A DNA stretch of 49,404 nt, taken from positions 1 to 49,404 of the forward strand of contig JAJEIH010000152.1 in assembly GCA_022827685.1 (NCBI GenBank), given 5' to 3'. Below are positions 7,804 through 17,165 of this stretch, in pieces. Positions within the stretch are counted from its first letter, which is position 1, and each line of letters starts with the position of its first letter. This stretch comes from Alphaproteobacteria bacterium (lineage in GTDB: Bacteria > Pseudomonadota > Alphaproteobacteria > Bin95). Below the pieces are notes generated by a model. The model made no database searches. It worked only from the letters and a program-made list of their open reading frames with translations, and was not told where the DNA came from. The translations under genes were made by a program, and so were the position numbers.

Positions 7804-8506
7804 CCGACAACTCATACTGCATCTCGGCCACCGTGCGGCCATGGGCGCCGAGGACTTCCTGGTCGCCGACAGCAATGCCGAAGCGGTGTCGTGGATCGAC
7901 CGCTGGCCCGGCTGGCCGGCCCCGGCGCTGACGGTCTGGGGGCCGGCGGGGTCGGGCAAGACGCATCTCGCCCATGTCTGGCGCGCGAGGAGCGGCGCCG
8001 TGACGGTTCCGCCGGCGGCGCTGGCGGGGTCCAATCCGGTCAATCTGCTGGGCGGGCGCGAACATCTCGTCATCGACGGGGCGGACGGCGCGGTGGACGA
8101 GCTTGCCCTGCTGCACCTCTACAACCTGCTGGCCGGGCGGGGCGGCTCGCTGCTGCTGACGGCGGCCGCGCCGCCCTCGCGCTGGGAACTCAGGACCGCG
8201 GACCTCGCCTCGCGCCTTGCCGCCGGCCCGGCCGTCGCCATCCGCCCGCCCGACGACCGGCTGCTCGAAGCCGTGCTCGCCAAGCAATTCGCCGACCGGC
8301 AGATCGAGATCGGCCAGGAGGTGCTCGACCTGCTGCTCCGGCGCATCGAGCGCAGTTTCGCCGCGGCGCGTCGTGCGGTAGATATTCTGGACCGCGCCGC
8401 ACTGGCGGGCCGGCGCCGCATCACGGCGGGCCTTGTGCGGGAACTGCTTGCCGAAGGGGCATTCGAACAGGGGGAGGACAGTCATGGATCTCGGAATCGC
8501 AGGTAA
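7781..8506 (+). CDS. hdaA: DnaA-homologous replication regulator HdaA
   Basis: A 241-residue DnaA-like AAA+ protein without the DnaA DNA-binding domain. It has LTVWGPAGSGKTHLAHVW (Walker A), the HLVIDGADG Walker-B-like strand (Asp-Gly rather than Asp-Glu), and a sensor-2 region around RIERSFAAARRAVDILDR. HdaA homologues stimulate ATP hydrolysis by DnaA bound to the sliding clamp and so limit re-initiation. The gene is placed after the AI-2E permease, the usual order in Rhodospirillales-like genomes. The ATG at 7781 is inside the end of the permease gene; the N-terminus RQLILHLGHRAAMGAEDFLV, with the expected clamp-binding-type Q-x-x-L residues, supports this start. Confidence 0.9.
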   Translation: MAPTTPRNRQLILHLGHRAAMGAEDFLVADSNAEAVSWIDRWPGWPAPALTVWGPAGSGKTHLAHVWRARSGAVTVPPAALAGSNPVNLLGGREHLVIDGADGAVDELALLHLYNLLAGRGGSLLLTAAAPPSRWELRTADLASRLAAGPAVAIRPPDDRLLEAVLAKQFADRQIEIGQEVLDLLLRRIERSFAAARRAVDILDRAALAGRRRITAGLVRELLAEGAFEQGEDSHGSRNRR

Positions 8507-9263
8507 GCGGGCCATTGTCGGCGCCGCCAGCAAGGGGCTCGGCAAGGGCTGCGCCATGGCGCTCGCCGAGGAGGGCGTGCATCTGGTCATCAATGCCCGC
8601 ACGGCCTCGGAACTGGAGGCGACGGCCGAGGAAATCCGTTCGGCCACAGGCGTCGAGGTGAAGGCCGTTACCGGCGACATCACGCAGCCCGAGATCCGCC
8701 AGGCGATCCTCGCCGCCTGCCCCGAGCCGGACATACTGGTCACCAATGCGGGCGGTCCGGCGCCCGGCAATTTCCGCACCGACACCCGCGAGCGCTGGCT
8801 GGCGGCCCTGGAAGCCCAGCTTCTCGGCCATGCGGAGATGATTACCGCTGTCGTGGACGGCATGGCGGAGCGCGGCTTCGGGCGCATCGTCAACATCACC
8901 TCGCAATCCACCAAGATGCCGGTGCCCAATCTCGGCCTCTCGACCTCGGCGCGCCTGGCACTCCAGGGCTTCTGCAACACCATCTGCCGCGAGGTCGTGG
9001 ACCGCAACGTCGTCATCAACAACCTGCTGCCGGGGCCGTTCGACACCGACCGGCTGCAAAGCGGCATCGTCCATGCGGCGAACCAGGCCGGCATCGACGT
9101 GGACGCGGCGCGCAAGCAGCGCATGGCCGCCACGCCCGCCGGGCGCTTCGGCACGGCGGAGGAGTTCGGCAAGGTCTTCGCCTTCCTCTGCAGCGGGCAT
9201 GTCGGCTTCATGACCGCCAACAGCGTGCTGATGGACGGCGGGCTTTATCCGGGGACATTCTGA
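8484..9263 (+). CDS. Short-chain dehydrogenase-like protein, atypical catalytic site
   Basis: A 259-residue Rossmann protein of the SDR family, with the cofactor loop GAASKGLG at residues 13-20, NAGG at 88-91 and a C-terminal SVLMDGGLYPG. The catalytic Ser is present (ITS, Ser140), but the position 13 residues later that is normally Tyr is Ser153 and the +4 Lys is Arg157 (LSTSARLAL). The family contains divergent members with such changes, so it is probably a real protein with altered or lost oxidoreductase chemistry. A good ribosome-binding site (GGGGGAGGA) fixes the ATG. It overlaps hdaA by 23 nt. Confidence 0.85.
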   Translation: MDLGIAGKRAIVGAASKGLGKGCAMALAEEGVHLVINARTASELEATAEEIRSATGVEVKAVTGDITQPEIRQAILAACPEPDILVTNAGGPAPGNFRTDTRERWLAALEAQLLGHAEMITAVVDGMAERGFGRIVNITSQSTKMPVPNLGLSTSARLALQGFCNTICREVVDRNVVINNLLPGPFDTDRLQSGIVHAANQAGIDVDAARKQRMAATPAGRFGTAEEFGKVFAFLCSGHVGFMTANSVLMDGGLYPGTF

Positions 9264-9304
9264 ACTATGTACTTTCAAAGCGGTTACCCTCACGAGTCCG
9301 AGCC

Positions 9305-9550
9305 ATGACAAGCGCAACATTCGATACGCTGGCCGCCCGGAAGGCTCTGACCGACGCCGGCGCCGAAGAGGCGCTGGCCGATGCGATCGTCAGCGTGGCG
9401 CGAGATGCGGTAACCGAAGGTGTAGCTACCAAGGTGGACATCGGCCGCATCGAGACGGAACTCGCCCGCCTGGAGGCCCGGATGACGATTCGCCTCTACA
9501 CCGCCATTGCCGCGCTGGCGGCATTCACAGCCGCGCTCAAACTGATTTAA
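9305..9550 (+). CDS. DUF1640-like small coiled-coil membrane protein
   Basis: An 81-residue protein: N-terminal TFDTLAARKALTDAGAEEAL, then VATKVDIGRIETELARLEARM (a short coiled coil) and a C-terminal hydrophobic helix LYTAIAALAAFTAALKLI. This layout matches the bacterial DUF1640/CCDC90-type proteins. A clear paralogue, disrupted by a frameshift, is found at 40274-40545. The function of bacterial members is unknown; a membrane-anchored coiled coil is what the sequence shows. Confidence 0.75.
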   Translation: MTSATFDTLAARKALTDAGAEEALADAIVSVARDAVTEGVATKVDIGRIETELARLEARMTIRLYTAIAALAAFTAALKLI

Positions 9551-9620
9551 GGGGCGGACCGCGGCTGACCGCAACACTCCCGCGGGTCGCGCAGTCAATC
9601 GACAGGAGAGGTTCCGAGCC

Positions 9621-11342
9621 ATGCACGACACGGTCATTCGCGGCGCGCGCATCGTCGACGGGTCCGGCGAGGCGGCCTTCACCGGCGATATCGCCATCGA
9701 CGGCGGGCGTTTCACCCGGGCCGGCGGCAAGGCGGGGCCGGGCCGGCGCGAGATCGACGCGGACGGCCTGCTTGCGGTTCCCGGCTTCGTCGATGTCCAC
9801 ACCCACTATGACGGCCAGGCGACCTGGGACCCGTGGCTCTCGCCCTCCGGCTGGCACGGCGTCACCACCACGGTATTCGGCAATTGCGGCGTCAGCTTCG
9901 CGCCCGCCGCGCCCGACCGGCGCGAATGGCTGATCGGCCTGATGGAAGGCGTGGAGGACATTCCCGGCACGGCGCTGTCCGAGGGCATACGCTGGAGCTG
10001 GGAGACCTTCCCGGAATATCTGGATGCGCTCAAGGCCATGCCGCACGCGCTGGACATCGGCGCGCAGGTGCCGCATGGCGCGGTCCGGGCCTATGCGATG
10101 GGCGAGCGCGGCGCGGCGAACGAGGACCCGACCGAAGACGACATCACGGCCATGGCCGATATCGTCGAGGAGGGGCTTCGCGCCGGCGCGCTCGGCTTCT
10201 CCTCCTCGCGCACCATGCTGCACCGTTCCATCGACGGCGAGCCGGTGCCCGGCACCTTCGCCGGCCATGAAGAACTGATGGGCATCGGCCGGGCCTGCGG
10301 GCGGGCCGGGCACGGCGTATTCGAGATCGCGACCGACTTCGGCATCGGCGGCATGGACGGGCGCTTCCGCGACGATGTGGTCTGGATGCGCGACCTCTCC
10401 CGCGAGACCGGGCTGCCGGTCTCCTTCATCCTCGCCCAGTCCGACCGCAGCCCGGGAGACTGGCGGCGCATCCTCGACTGGACCGAGGCCGCCGTCGCCG
10501 GGGGCGCCAGGCTCCGCATGCAGGTGAGCGCCCGCCCGGCGGGCATGCTGATGGGCTTCGAGAGCAGCATGCACCCCTTCATGGGCCACCCGGCCTACAT
10601 GGAGACCGCGCATCTGCCGCTGGCGGAGCGCGTCGCCCGCCTTTCCGACCCGGAGGCGCGCGCGCGGCTGCTGGCCGAGGAGTCCACCCGGCAGGGCAGG
10701 TTCGACAGCTATGTGTTCAACCATTTCGCCGGCATGTTCCCGCTGGGCGACCCGCCCGACTACGAGCCGCCGCCGGAGCGCAGCATCGCGGCGCTGGCGG
10801 GCGATGGCGATCCCCGCGCGACCTTGCTCGACGCGATGCTGGCGGACGAGGGCCGGGCGCTGATCTACTTCCCGCTGCTCGGCTATGCCGACGGCGATTT
10901 CGAGATGCTGCGCACCGTGCTGGAGCATCCGCTGTCCATGCTGAGCCTTTCGGACGGCGGCGCGCATTGCGGGCTCATCTGCGACGCGAGCGCGCCCACC
11001 TACATGCTGTCCTACTGGGCGCGCGACCGGCAGCGGGGACCGCAACTGGCGCTCGAACATGCGGTTCGGCTCCAGACGCGGAGCACGGCGGAGGCTTACG
11101 GGCTGAGAGACCGGGGTCTCCTGCGCGCCGGCTTCAAGGCCGACCTCAACCTGATCGATTTCGACGCGCTCCGCCTGCATGCGCCGGTCATGGTGCGCGA
11201 CCTGCCGGCCGGCGGACGCCGGCTGGTGCAGCGGGCTGACGGCTATGCCGCCACCTTCGTGTCCGGCGAGGCGACTTACGAGCAGGGCGAGCCGACGGGC
11301 GCCATGCCCGGCCGCCTGGTTCGCGGCCCGCAGGCGGCCTGA
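9621..11342 (+). CDS. N-acyl-D-amino-acid deacylase-type amidohydrolase
   Basis: A 573-residue amidohydrolase (family 3). The metal site motif [20 protein letters not shown] is at about residues 54-73, followed by [16 protein letters not shown], the [18 protein letters not shown] region typical of D-aminoacylases, SDGGAHCG (metal-binding Asp) and a C-terminal [19 protein letters not shown]. Such enzymes remove acyl groups from N-acyl-D-amino acids or hydrolyse related amides. A ribosome-binding site (GGAGAGG) precedes the ATG by 10 nt. It is followed at 22 nt by the cupin gene and then the sarcosine oxidase genes, so it may take part in amine or amino-acid catabolism. The exact substrate is not determined. 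Confidence 0.9.
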   Translation: MHDTVIRGARIVDGSGEAAFTGDIAIDGGRFTRAGGKAGPGRREIDADGLLAVPGFVDVHTHYDGQATWDPWLSPSGWHGVTTTVFGNCGVSFAPAAPDRREWLIGLMEGVEDIPGTALSEGIRWSWETFPEYLDALKAMPHALDIGAQVPHGAVRAYAMGERGAANEDPTEDDITAMADIVEEGLRAGALGFSSSRTMLHRSIDGEPVPGTFAGHEELMGIGRACGRAGHGVFEIATDFGIGGMDGRFRDDVVWMRDLSRETGLPVSFILAQSDRSPGDWRRILDWTEAAVAGGARLRMQVSARPAGMLMGFESSMHPFMGHPAYMETAHLPLAERVARLSDPEARARLLAEESTRQGRFDSYVFNHFAGMFPLGDPPDYEPPPERSIAALAGDGDPRATLLDAMLADEGRALIYFPLLGYADGDFEMLRTVLEHPLSMLSLSDGGAHCGLICDASAPTYMLSYWARDRQRGPQLALEHAVRLQTRSTAEAYGLRDRGLLRAGFKADLNLIDFDALRLHAPVMVRDLPAGGRRLVQRADGYAATFVSGEATYEQGEPTGAMPGRLVRGPQAA

Positions 11343-11364
11343 CGACGCGGAAGGCGGGGCCGAC

Positions 11365-11967
11365 ATGCTGAGAGCCGGGGACCTTGACCATTTCGTGGCC
11401 GCGCTCGGCCGCGCCGTGCGCGAGGCGGTGCCGCCGGGCGGACCCGAAGCCGCGCTCGCGGCGCGCATATTCGACGCGCTGGAGACGCCGGGAGAGCTGC
11501 CGGATGCCGGTCTGAAGCCGAGCCGTCCGGCCCCCGCCGATGCGCTGGACACCGCCTTCGCGCTTGCGGCGCAGGGGCCGGAGCCGGTGCAGCATGTGGC
11601 GGGCGCGCTTCGGGCGATGGACGCGCGGCTGGCCTGGGGGCCGAGGCTCGGCAGCGAGAACGACCCGGCCTTCCGCAAGGCTCATGCCAATGCCGTGCTG
11701 GCCGGCGCGGACGGCCTGGAGCGGCGCGAGGATGTCCGCATCGGCGTCAGCCTTGTCGCGCCGCACACCGACTATGTGAAGCACAACCACCCGCCCGAGG
11801 AGCTCTATTTCGTGCTGGCGCCCGGCGACTGGTGGCGCGAGGACCTGGGCTGGCGGGCGCGGCCGGCGGGCAGCATCCAGCACAACCCGCCCCATGCCTG
11901 GCACGCCATGCGCACGGGCGAAACGCCGCTGCTCGCCGTCTGGTGCCTCTGGACGGCGGACGCCTGA
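11365..11967 (+). CDS. DMSP-lyase-family cupin (DddQ/DddL-like)
   Basis: A 200-residue protein with a helical N-terminal half and a C-terminal single cupin. The metal-binding block is HNHPPEELYF (His140, His142, Glu145/146, Tyr148), followed by GDWWRED, HNPPHAWHAMRTGETPLLAVWCLW with further His residues. This arrangement matches the dimethylsulfoniopropionate lyase family PF16867 (DddQ-type), whose members cleave DMSP to acrylate and dimethyl sulfide with a metal-bound Tyr. DMSP cleavage itself is unproven: many family members have other roles, and the neighbours (D-aminoacylase, sarcosine oxidase) suggest an N-methyl or amino substrate. The ATG at 11365 is preferred, since upstream sequence is inside the amidohydrolase gene. 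Confidence 0.78.
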   Translation: MLRAGDLDHFVAALGRAVREAVPPGGPEAALAARIFDALETPGELPDAGLKPSRPAPADALDTAFALAAQGPEPVQHVAGALRAMDARLAWGPRLGSENDPAFRKAHANAVLAGADGLERREDVRIGVSLVAPHTDYVKHNHPPEELYFVLAPGDWWREDLGWRARPAGSIQHNPPHAWHAMRTGETPLLAVWCLWTADA

Positions 11968-12043
11968 CGCCCGCGGCGAGCGAGGCGGGCACGGCGGTCC
12001 CCGGCCATGACCGCCGTCGGAAATCCGGGCTAGAATGGCCGCA

Positions 12044-13300
12044 ATGCAGCGCTATTCGATCTTTTCGCTTCTCAGGGGCGCGCTCTCCGGGCATCGGGAC
12101 TGGGAGCCGGCCTGGCGCGCGCCGGAGCCCAAACCCTCCTACGATGTCGTCATCGTCGGCGGCGGCGGGCACGGCCTCGCCACGGCCTATTACCTCGCCC
12201 GCAACCACGGCATCGCGAATGTCGCCGTGCTGGAGCGCGGCTGGATCGGCGGCGGCAATACCGGGCGCAACACCACCATCGTGCGGTCCAACTACCTGCT
12301 GCCGGAGAACCAGCGCTTCTACGAACACTCGCTCAAGCTCTGGGAGGGGCTGAGCCGCGACCTCAACTACAATGTGATGTTCTCCCCGCGCGGCGTCATC
12401 AACGTCTTCCACACCGACGCCCAGCGCGACTACTGGCTGCGCCGGCACAACGGCATGCGCTATGCCGGAATAGATGCGGAACTGCTGACCCGTGCGGACC
12501 TGGCGCGGCTGGTCCCGGCGCTCAACCTCTCGCCGGACATCCGCCATCCCATTATCGGCGGCGTGATGCAGCCGCGCGGCGGCGTCGCGCGCCACGATGC
12601 CGTCGCCTGGGGCTATGCGCGCGCCGCCGATGCGCTGGGGGTGGACATCATCCAGGACTGCGAGGTGACCGGGATCGATGTCGAGGGCGGCAGGGTCACG
12701 AGGCTCCAGACGAGCCGCGGACCCATCGGCGCCGGGCGGGTCGGCCTGGCCGTTGCCGGGCATTCCTCGCGCCTTGCGGAAATGGCGGGCGTCCGGCTGC
12801 CCATCGAGACGCATCTGCTGACCGCAACAGTCTCGGAGCCGGTCAAACCCTTTATCGACACCGTCGTCTCGATCGCCGCAACGCACGCCTATGTCAGCCA
12901 GACCGACAAGGGCGAAGTGCTGATCGGCGGCAGCCTGGACGGCTACAACTCCTGGTCCCAGCGCGGCAGCCCGGCGCGTCTGGAGGACATACTGGCGTCG
13001 GCCTCGGAGTATTTCCCGCGCGTCTCGCGCCTGCGCCAGCTCCGCCACTGGGCGGGCGTCATGGACATGAGCATGGACGGCAGCCCGATCATCGCCAAAC
13101 TGCCGGTGGAGGGCCTCGCCATGACCGGCGGCTGGTGTTATGGCGGCTTCAAGGCCACACCCGCCTCCGGCTGGTGCCTTGCCTGGACGCTCGCCAACGA
13201 TGCGCCGCACACGCTGAACGCGCCCTTCTCGCTCGAACGCTTCCGCACCGGAGCCGTGCTGGACGAAAACGGCGCCGGGCCGGTGGCGTGGGGACATTGA
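12044..13300 (+). CDS. soxB: Sarcosine oxidase subunit beta SoxB
   Basis: A 418-residue flavoprotein with the dinucleotide-binding motif DVVIVGGGGHGLATAYYLAR near residue 34. GGVARHDAVAWGYARAAD contains the His that carries covalent FMN in characterised enzymes, and GGWCYGGFKATPASG lies at the C-terminus. With SoxD, SoxA and SoxG it forms the heterotetramer that oxidises sarcosine to glycine, hydrogen peroxide and a one-carbon unit passed to tetrahydrofolate. Start: MQRYSIFSLLRGAL, the standard SoxB N-terminus, at 12044; an ATG nine bases earlier is possible. It heads a tightly packed BDAG operon. Confidence 0.95.
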   Translation: MQRYSIFSLLRGALSGHRDWEPAWRAPEPKPSYDVVIVGGGGHGLATAYYLARNHGIANVAVLERGWIGGGNTGRNTTIVRSNYLLPENQRFYEHSLKLWEGLSRDLNYNVMFSPRGVINVFHTDAQRDYWLRRHNGMRYAGIDAELLTRADLARLVPALNLSPDIRHPIIGGVMQPRGGVARHDAVAWGYARAADALGVDIIQDCEVTGIDVEGGRVTRLQTSRGPIGAGRVGLAVAGHSSRLAEMAGVRLPIETHLLTATVSEPVKPFIDTVVSIAATHAYVSQTDKGEVLIGGSLDGYNSWSQRGSPARLEDILASASEYFPRVSRLRQLRHWAGVMDMSMDGSPIIAKLPVEGLAMTGGWCYGGFKATPASGWCLAWTLANDAPHTLNAPFSLERFRTGAVLDENGAGPVAWGH

Positions 13301-13313
13301 GGGGACCCGGACC

Positions 13314-13574
13314 ATGCTCCTGATACCCTGCCCCTTCTGCGGCGCGCGCGACGAGACGGAGTTCGCCTATGGTGGCGACGCCGGGGTCGAACGCCCGACG
13401 GACCCCGAGGCCGCAACCGACGAGGCCTGGACGGACTATCTCTGCTTCCACGACAACCCGAAGGGCCCCCATCGCGAGCTGTGGTTCCACCGTGACGGCT
13501 GCCGGCGCTGGCTGGAAGTCGAGCGCGACACCTGGACTCACGAGCTCGGCGCGGTGCGGCTGAGCCGGCCATGA
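13314..13574 (+). CDS. soxD: Sarcosine oxidase subunit delta SoxD
   Basis: An 86-residue protein starting MLLIPCPFCGARDETEFAYG. The Cys-x-x-Cys pair and a later His/Cys (FHRDGCRRWLEVERDTWTH) form the zinc site of SoxD, the small structural subunit of heterotetrameric sarcosine oxidase. Length and motifs match the family. It overlaps soxA by 4 nt (ATGA), indicating translational coupling. Confidence 0.95.
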   Translation: MLLIPCPFCGARDETEFAYGGDAGVERPTDPEAATDEAWTDYLCFHDNPKGPHRELWFHRDGCRRWLEVERDTWTHELGAVRLSRP

Positions 13575-16519
13575 GGCGCCAGCCCTTCCGCGCGGCCGAG
13601 GGCGGCCATCTCATCGACCGCACGGAACCGCTGCGATTCGACTTCGACGGCCACCGCCACGAGGGCTACCGGGGCGACAGCCTGGCCTCCGGCCTGCTGG
13701 CGGCGGGCGTGCGCATCGTGGCCCGGAGCTTCAAATACCACCGCCCGCGCGGCGTCTGGGGTTTCGGCCCGGAAGAGCCCAACGCCATGGTCACCACGGG
13801 CGTCCGGGAGGAGGCCCGGCCGAATCTGAAGGCGACCGAGGTCCCGCTCTCGGAGGGACTCGAGGCCTTCGGGCAGAACGCCTGGCCCTCCGTTTCCTGG
13901 GATCTTGGCGGCGCGGCCGGCCTGGCCGGCGGCCTGATGCCGGCGGGCTTCTACTACAAGACCTTCATGGCCCCGGCGCGCTGGTGGCCGGCGCTTTACG
14001 AGCCGCTGATCCGGCGCATGGCCGGCTTCGGGCCGGCCCCGTCCGCGCCGGACGACGCCTTCTACGCCAAGCGGCGCATCCATGCCGATGTGCTGGTGGC
14101 GGGCGGCGGGCCGGCGGGCGTGGCGGCAGCGCTGGCGGCGGCGCGCGCCGGGGCGCGGGTGGTGCTTGCTGACGAGAATGTCCGCTTCGGTGGCGACCTG
14201 CTGCGCGCGCCCGGCGAGATCGACGAGGGCGACGGGCTCGACTGGATCGACACGGCGGTCGCCGAACTGGAAGCGATGAGCCATGTCCGCCTGCTTCGCC
14301 GCGCCACCGTCGCCGGCTATTACGACCACAACCTGCTGACGGTTGCCGAACGGCCCGGCGGGGAGGCGCCCGCCGGCGCGCCGGCGGCGCGGCTCTGGTT
14401 CGTGCGGGCGCGGGACGTCGTGATCGCCGCCGGCGCGCATGAGCGCCCGCTGCTCTTCGACGGGAACGACCGGCCGGGCGTCATGTCGGCATCCGCGGCC
14501 GGCGGCTATGCCCATGCCTATGGCGTGCTGGCGGGCCGGAACGCCGTCGTCGCCGGCAACAATGACAGCATCTACCGGGTGGCGCGGCTCCTGCGGAGCG
14601 CGGGTGTCGGCATCGCCGCCGTGGCCGATACCCGGTCGGGCGGCGACATCCGGGACCTGCCCTGCCGCGCGGGCGGGACCGTGGAACGGGTGCTGGGCAG
14701 TCGCCGGGTGCGCGGCGTCCTGCTCCGCCGGGCCGACGGCAGGGCGGGAGACAAGGGCGAGCGTATCGCCTGCGACCTGGTGGCCGTTTCCGGCGGATGG
14801 AGCCCGGCCGTGCATCTTCACGCCCAGGCGCGCGGCAGCCTCGGCTACAACGAGGAACGGGGGCTGATCCTGCCCGACCGGCCGGGCGGCGCGAACCGGA
14901 GCGCGGGCGCGGCCGCCGGGCGCTTCGACCTCGACGGATGCCTGGCGGAAGGCTGGACCGCGGGCGTCGCCGCCGCCGCGTCATCGGGGCATGAACGGCC
15001 CGCCGGGGAGCCGCCGCGTTCGCCCGACCGCAGCGCCTGGGAGGCGCCCGTCTTCTGGCAGACGGGCGGCGGCAAGCGCTTCGTCGATCTGCAATACGAT
15101 GTGACGGCGGCGGATGTGGACCTTGCCGCGCGCGAGGGCTACCGCTCGGTCGAGCATGTGAAGCGCTACACCGCGCTCGGCATGGGCACCGACCAGGGCA
15201 AGACCTCCGGCATGGCGGGCCTCGTCCTGTTGTCGGAGGCGCTCGGGCGGCCGGTTGCCCGCACCGGAACGACGACCTTCCGCCCGCCCTATACGCCGGT
15301 GCCGATGGCGGCGATGGCCTCCGGCCTCATCGGCGAGGGCCGGGACGCGCTGCGCCGCACGGCGGCCGACGACTGGCACGAGGCGCGCGGCGCCCTGTTC
15401 ACCGCCGCCGGCCTCTGGCGCCGGCCCCGCTACTATCCGCGCGAGGGCATGGACGAGGAGGAAGCCATCTCGGCTGAGGTTCGCGAGACCCGCGCCGGCG
15501 TCGGCATCGTGGATGTCGGCACGCTCGGCAAGGTCGATATCCAGGGGCGGGACGCCGCGGCCTTCCTCGACCTCCTCTATGCGAACCGGATGTCGAGCCT
15601 GAAAACCGGACGCGGCCGCTACGGACTGATGCTGCGCGAGGACGGGCGGGTGTTCGATGACGGCGTCGTCATGCGGCTTGGCGAAAACCACTTCTACCTG
15701 ACGACCACGACCGCGCATCAGCACGAAGCGATGCAGCATATCGAACTGCTGCTCCAGACCGTCTGGCCGGAGCTGGAGGTCTATGCGACCGACGTTACCG
15801 AGCACTGGTTCGCGGCCGCGCTTGCCGGCCCCGGTTCGCGGGCGCTGCTCGGCCGGGCCGCGCCAGAGCTCGACCTCTCGGACGACGCCTTCCCGATGAT
15901 GGCGGTGCGCGCGGCGACGGTTGCGGGCCTCTCGGCGCTCGTTTTCCGGATGAGCTTTTCGGGCGAACTCTCCTACGAGATCGCCGTGCCCGCCGATCAG
16001 GGGCTGGCGCTCTGGACGCGGCTCCTGACAGAGGGACGGGAGGACGGGCTCACGCCCTACGGCACCGAGGCGATGGGCACCATGCGCATCGAGAAGGGCC
16101 ATGTGACCCACGCCGAGGCGGACGGGCGCACGACGCCGGACGACCTCGGCCTCGGGCGCATGGTCAGGGCGGAGGGGCCCGGCATCGGCAAGCGCTCGCT
16201 GGAGCTGCCGGCGCTCCGCCGGAAGGGCCGCCAGCAGCTTGTCGGCCTCTCCGTCATCGACGGCGAGGCCCGCATCCCGCCCGGCTGCCAGGTGGTGGAG
16301 AGCGATGACATGAAGCCCGCGCCGCCGCTCGGCCATGTCACCTCCTTCTGCTACAGCCCGACGCTCGGCCGGGCGCTCGCACTCGCGCTCGTCGAGAACG
16401 GACGGGCGCGGACCGGCCAGACGGTCTATATCGCCTCGCCGATGATCGACCTCTCCATGGCGGCGGAGATCGTGTCGCCCGTCTTCTACGACGCGCAGGG
16501 AACGCGCCTTCATGGCTGA
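13571..16519 (+). CDS. soxA: Sarcosine oxidase subunit alpha SoxA
   Basis: A 982-residue protein, the normal size. The order is an N-terminal ferredoxin-like fold (FKYHRPRGVWGF, residues about 55-66), an NAD-binding motif DVLVAGGGPAGVAAALAAAR near residue 173, the second motif region GVLAGRNAVVAGNNDSIYRVA, the VKRYTALGMGTDQGKTSG segment, and a C-terminal GCV_T aminomethyltransferase-like domain (GIVDVGTLGKVDIQGRDAAA onward) that binds tetrahydrofolate. It is the electron-transfer and folate subunit of the complex: sarcosine carbon enters the one-carbon pool as 5,10-methylenetetrahydrofolate. It overlaps soxG by 8 nt. Confidence 0.96.
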   Translation: MRRQPFRAAEGGHLIDRTEPLRFDFDGHRHEGYRGDSLASGLLAAGVRIVARSFKYHRPRGVWGFGPEEPNAMVTTGVREEARPNLKATEVPLSEGLEAFGQNAWPSVSWDLGGAAGLAGGLMPAGFYYKTFMAPARWWPALYEPLIRRMAGFGPAPSAPDDAFYAKRRIHADVLVAGGGPAGVAAALAAARAGARVVLADENVRFGGDLLRAPGEIDEGDGLDWIDTAVAELEAMSHVRLLRRATVAGYYDHNLLTVAERPGGEAPAGAPAARLWFVRARDVVIAAGAHERPLLFDGNDRPGVMSASAAGGYAHAYGVLAGRNAVVAGNNDSIYRVARLLRSAGVGIAAVADTRSGGDIRDLPCRAGGTVERVLGSRRVRGVLLRRADGRAGDKGERIACDLVAVSGGWSPAVHLHAQARGSLGYNEERGLILPDRPGGANRSAGAAAGRFDLDGCLAEGWTAGVAAAASSGHERPAGEPPRSPDRSAWEAPVFWQTGGGKRFVDLQYDVTAADVDLAAREGYRSVEHVKRYTALGMGTDQGKTSGMAGLVLLSEALGRPVARTGTTTFRPPYTPVPMAAMASGLIGEGRDALRRTAADDWHEARGALFTAAGLWRRPRYYPREGMDEEEAISAEVRETRAGVGIVDVGTLGKVDIQGRDAAAFLDLLYANRMSSLKTGRGRYGLMLREDGRVFDDGVVMRLGENHFYLTTTTAHQHEAMQHIELLLQTVWPELEVYATDVTEHWFAAALAGPGSRALLGRAAPELDLSDDAFPMMAVRAATVAGLSALVFRMSFSGELSYEIAVPADQGLALWTRLLTEGREDGLTPYGTEAMGTMRIEKGHVTHAEADGRTTPDDLGLGRMVRAEGPGIGKRSLELPALRRKGRQQLVGLSVIDGEARIPPGCQVVESDDMKPAPPLGHVTSFCYSPTLGRALALALVENGRARTGQTVYIASPMIDLSMAAEIVSPVFYDAQGTRLHG

Positions 16520-17117
16520 CGACGCAACCGAAGCGCGGCGCAGCGCGCTCGCCGGACTGGACCTCGGCTCGCGCGCCGGCGGGGCAGGCGGCGTGCTGCT
16601 GGGCGAGGGGCCGGCGCAGGAGAGTTTCGTGCTGCGCGGCCCGGCCGCGGACACGGCCTTCGCGCAGGCGGTCGAGGAGGTGCTGGGCGCCGGTCTGCCG
16701 CTGGAACCGGGCGAGGTCCGGGAGGTCTGCGAGGATGCGCTGCTGATCCGTCTGGGCCCGGACGAATGGCGCCTGATGGCGCCGCTTTCGGACGACGGGC
16801 GGCTGGCCGCCCGCGTCGCCTCGGGACTCGCCGGCGGACCGGGTGCGCTCGTGAATGTCTCTTCGGCCTCCACCATCATCGCCGTTACGGGCGAGCATGC
16901 AGCGGACCTGCTGGCTACCGGCACCGGAATCGACCTCGATCCGGCGGCATTTCCTCCAGGGCGGGCGGTGCGCACGCATATCGGCAATGCCCAGGCGCTC
17001 GTCCAACGCAGGGCGGAGGACGCCTTCGACCTCCATGTCCCGCGCAGCTACGCCCGCTCCTTCTGGGAATGGCTCGAAGAGCGCGGCCGCGAGTTCGACG
17101 CGGCCGTCGCGCTCTGA
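16512..17117 (+). CDS. soxG: Sarcosine oxidase subunit gamma SoxG
   Basis: A 201-residue protein, somewhat diverged, with LIRLGPDEWRLMAPL in the middle, VNVSSASTIIAVTGEHAADLLATGTGIDL, and the C-terminal VPRSYARSFWEWLEERGREF. These are the conserved features of the SoxG folate-fold subunit. Its 8-nt overlap with soxA (ATGGCTGA) and terminal position agree with the known soxBDAG order. It completes the four-subunit enzyme. Confidence 0.93.
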   Translation: MADDATEARRSALAGLDLGSRAGGAGGVLLGEGPAQESFVLRGPAADTAFAQAVEEVLGAGLPLEPGEVREVCEDALLIRLGPDEWRLMAPLSDDGRLAARVASGLAGGPGALVNVSSASTIIAVTGEHAADLLATGTGIDLDPAAFPPGRAVRTHIGNAQALVQRRAEDAFDLHVPRSYARSFWEWLEERGREFDAAVAL

Positions 17118-17165
17118 GGCGGAATCGAGTAGAACCGAGAGCGGACAAAGGCAGGAGCGGCGGAA

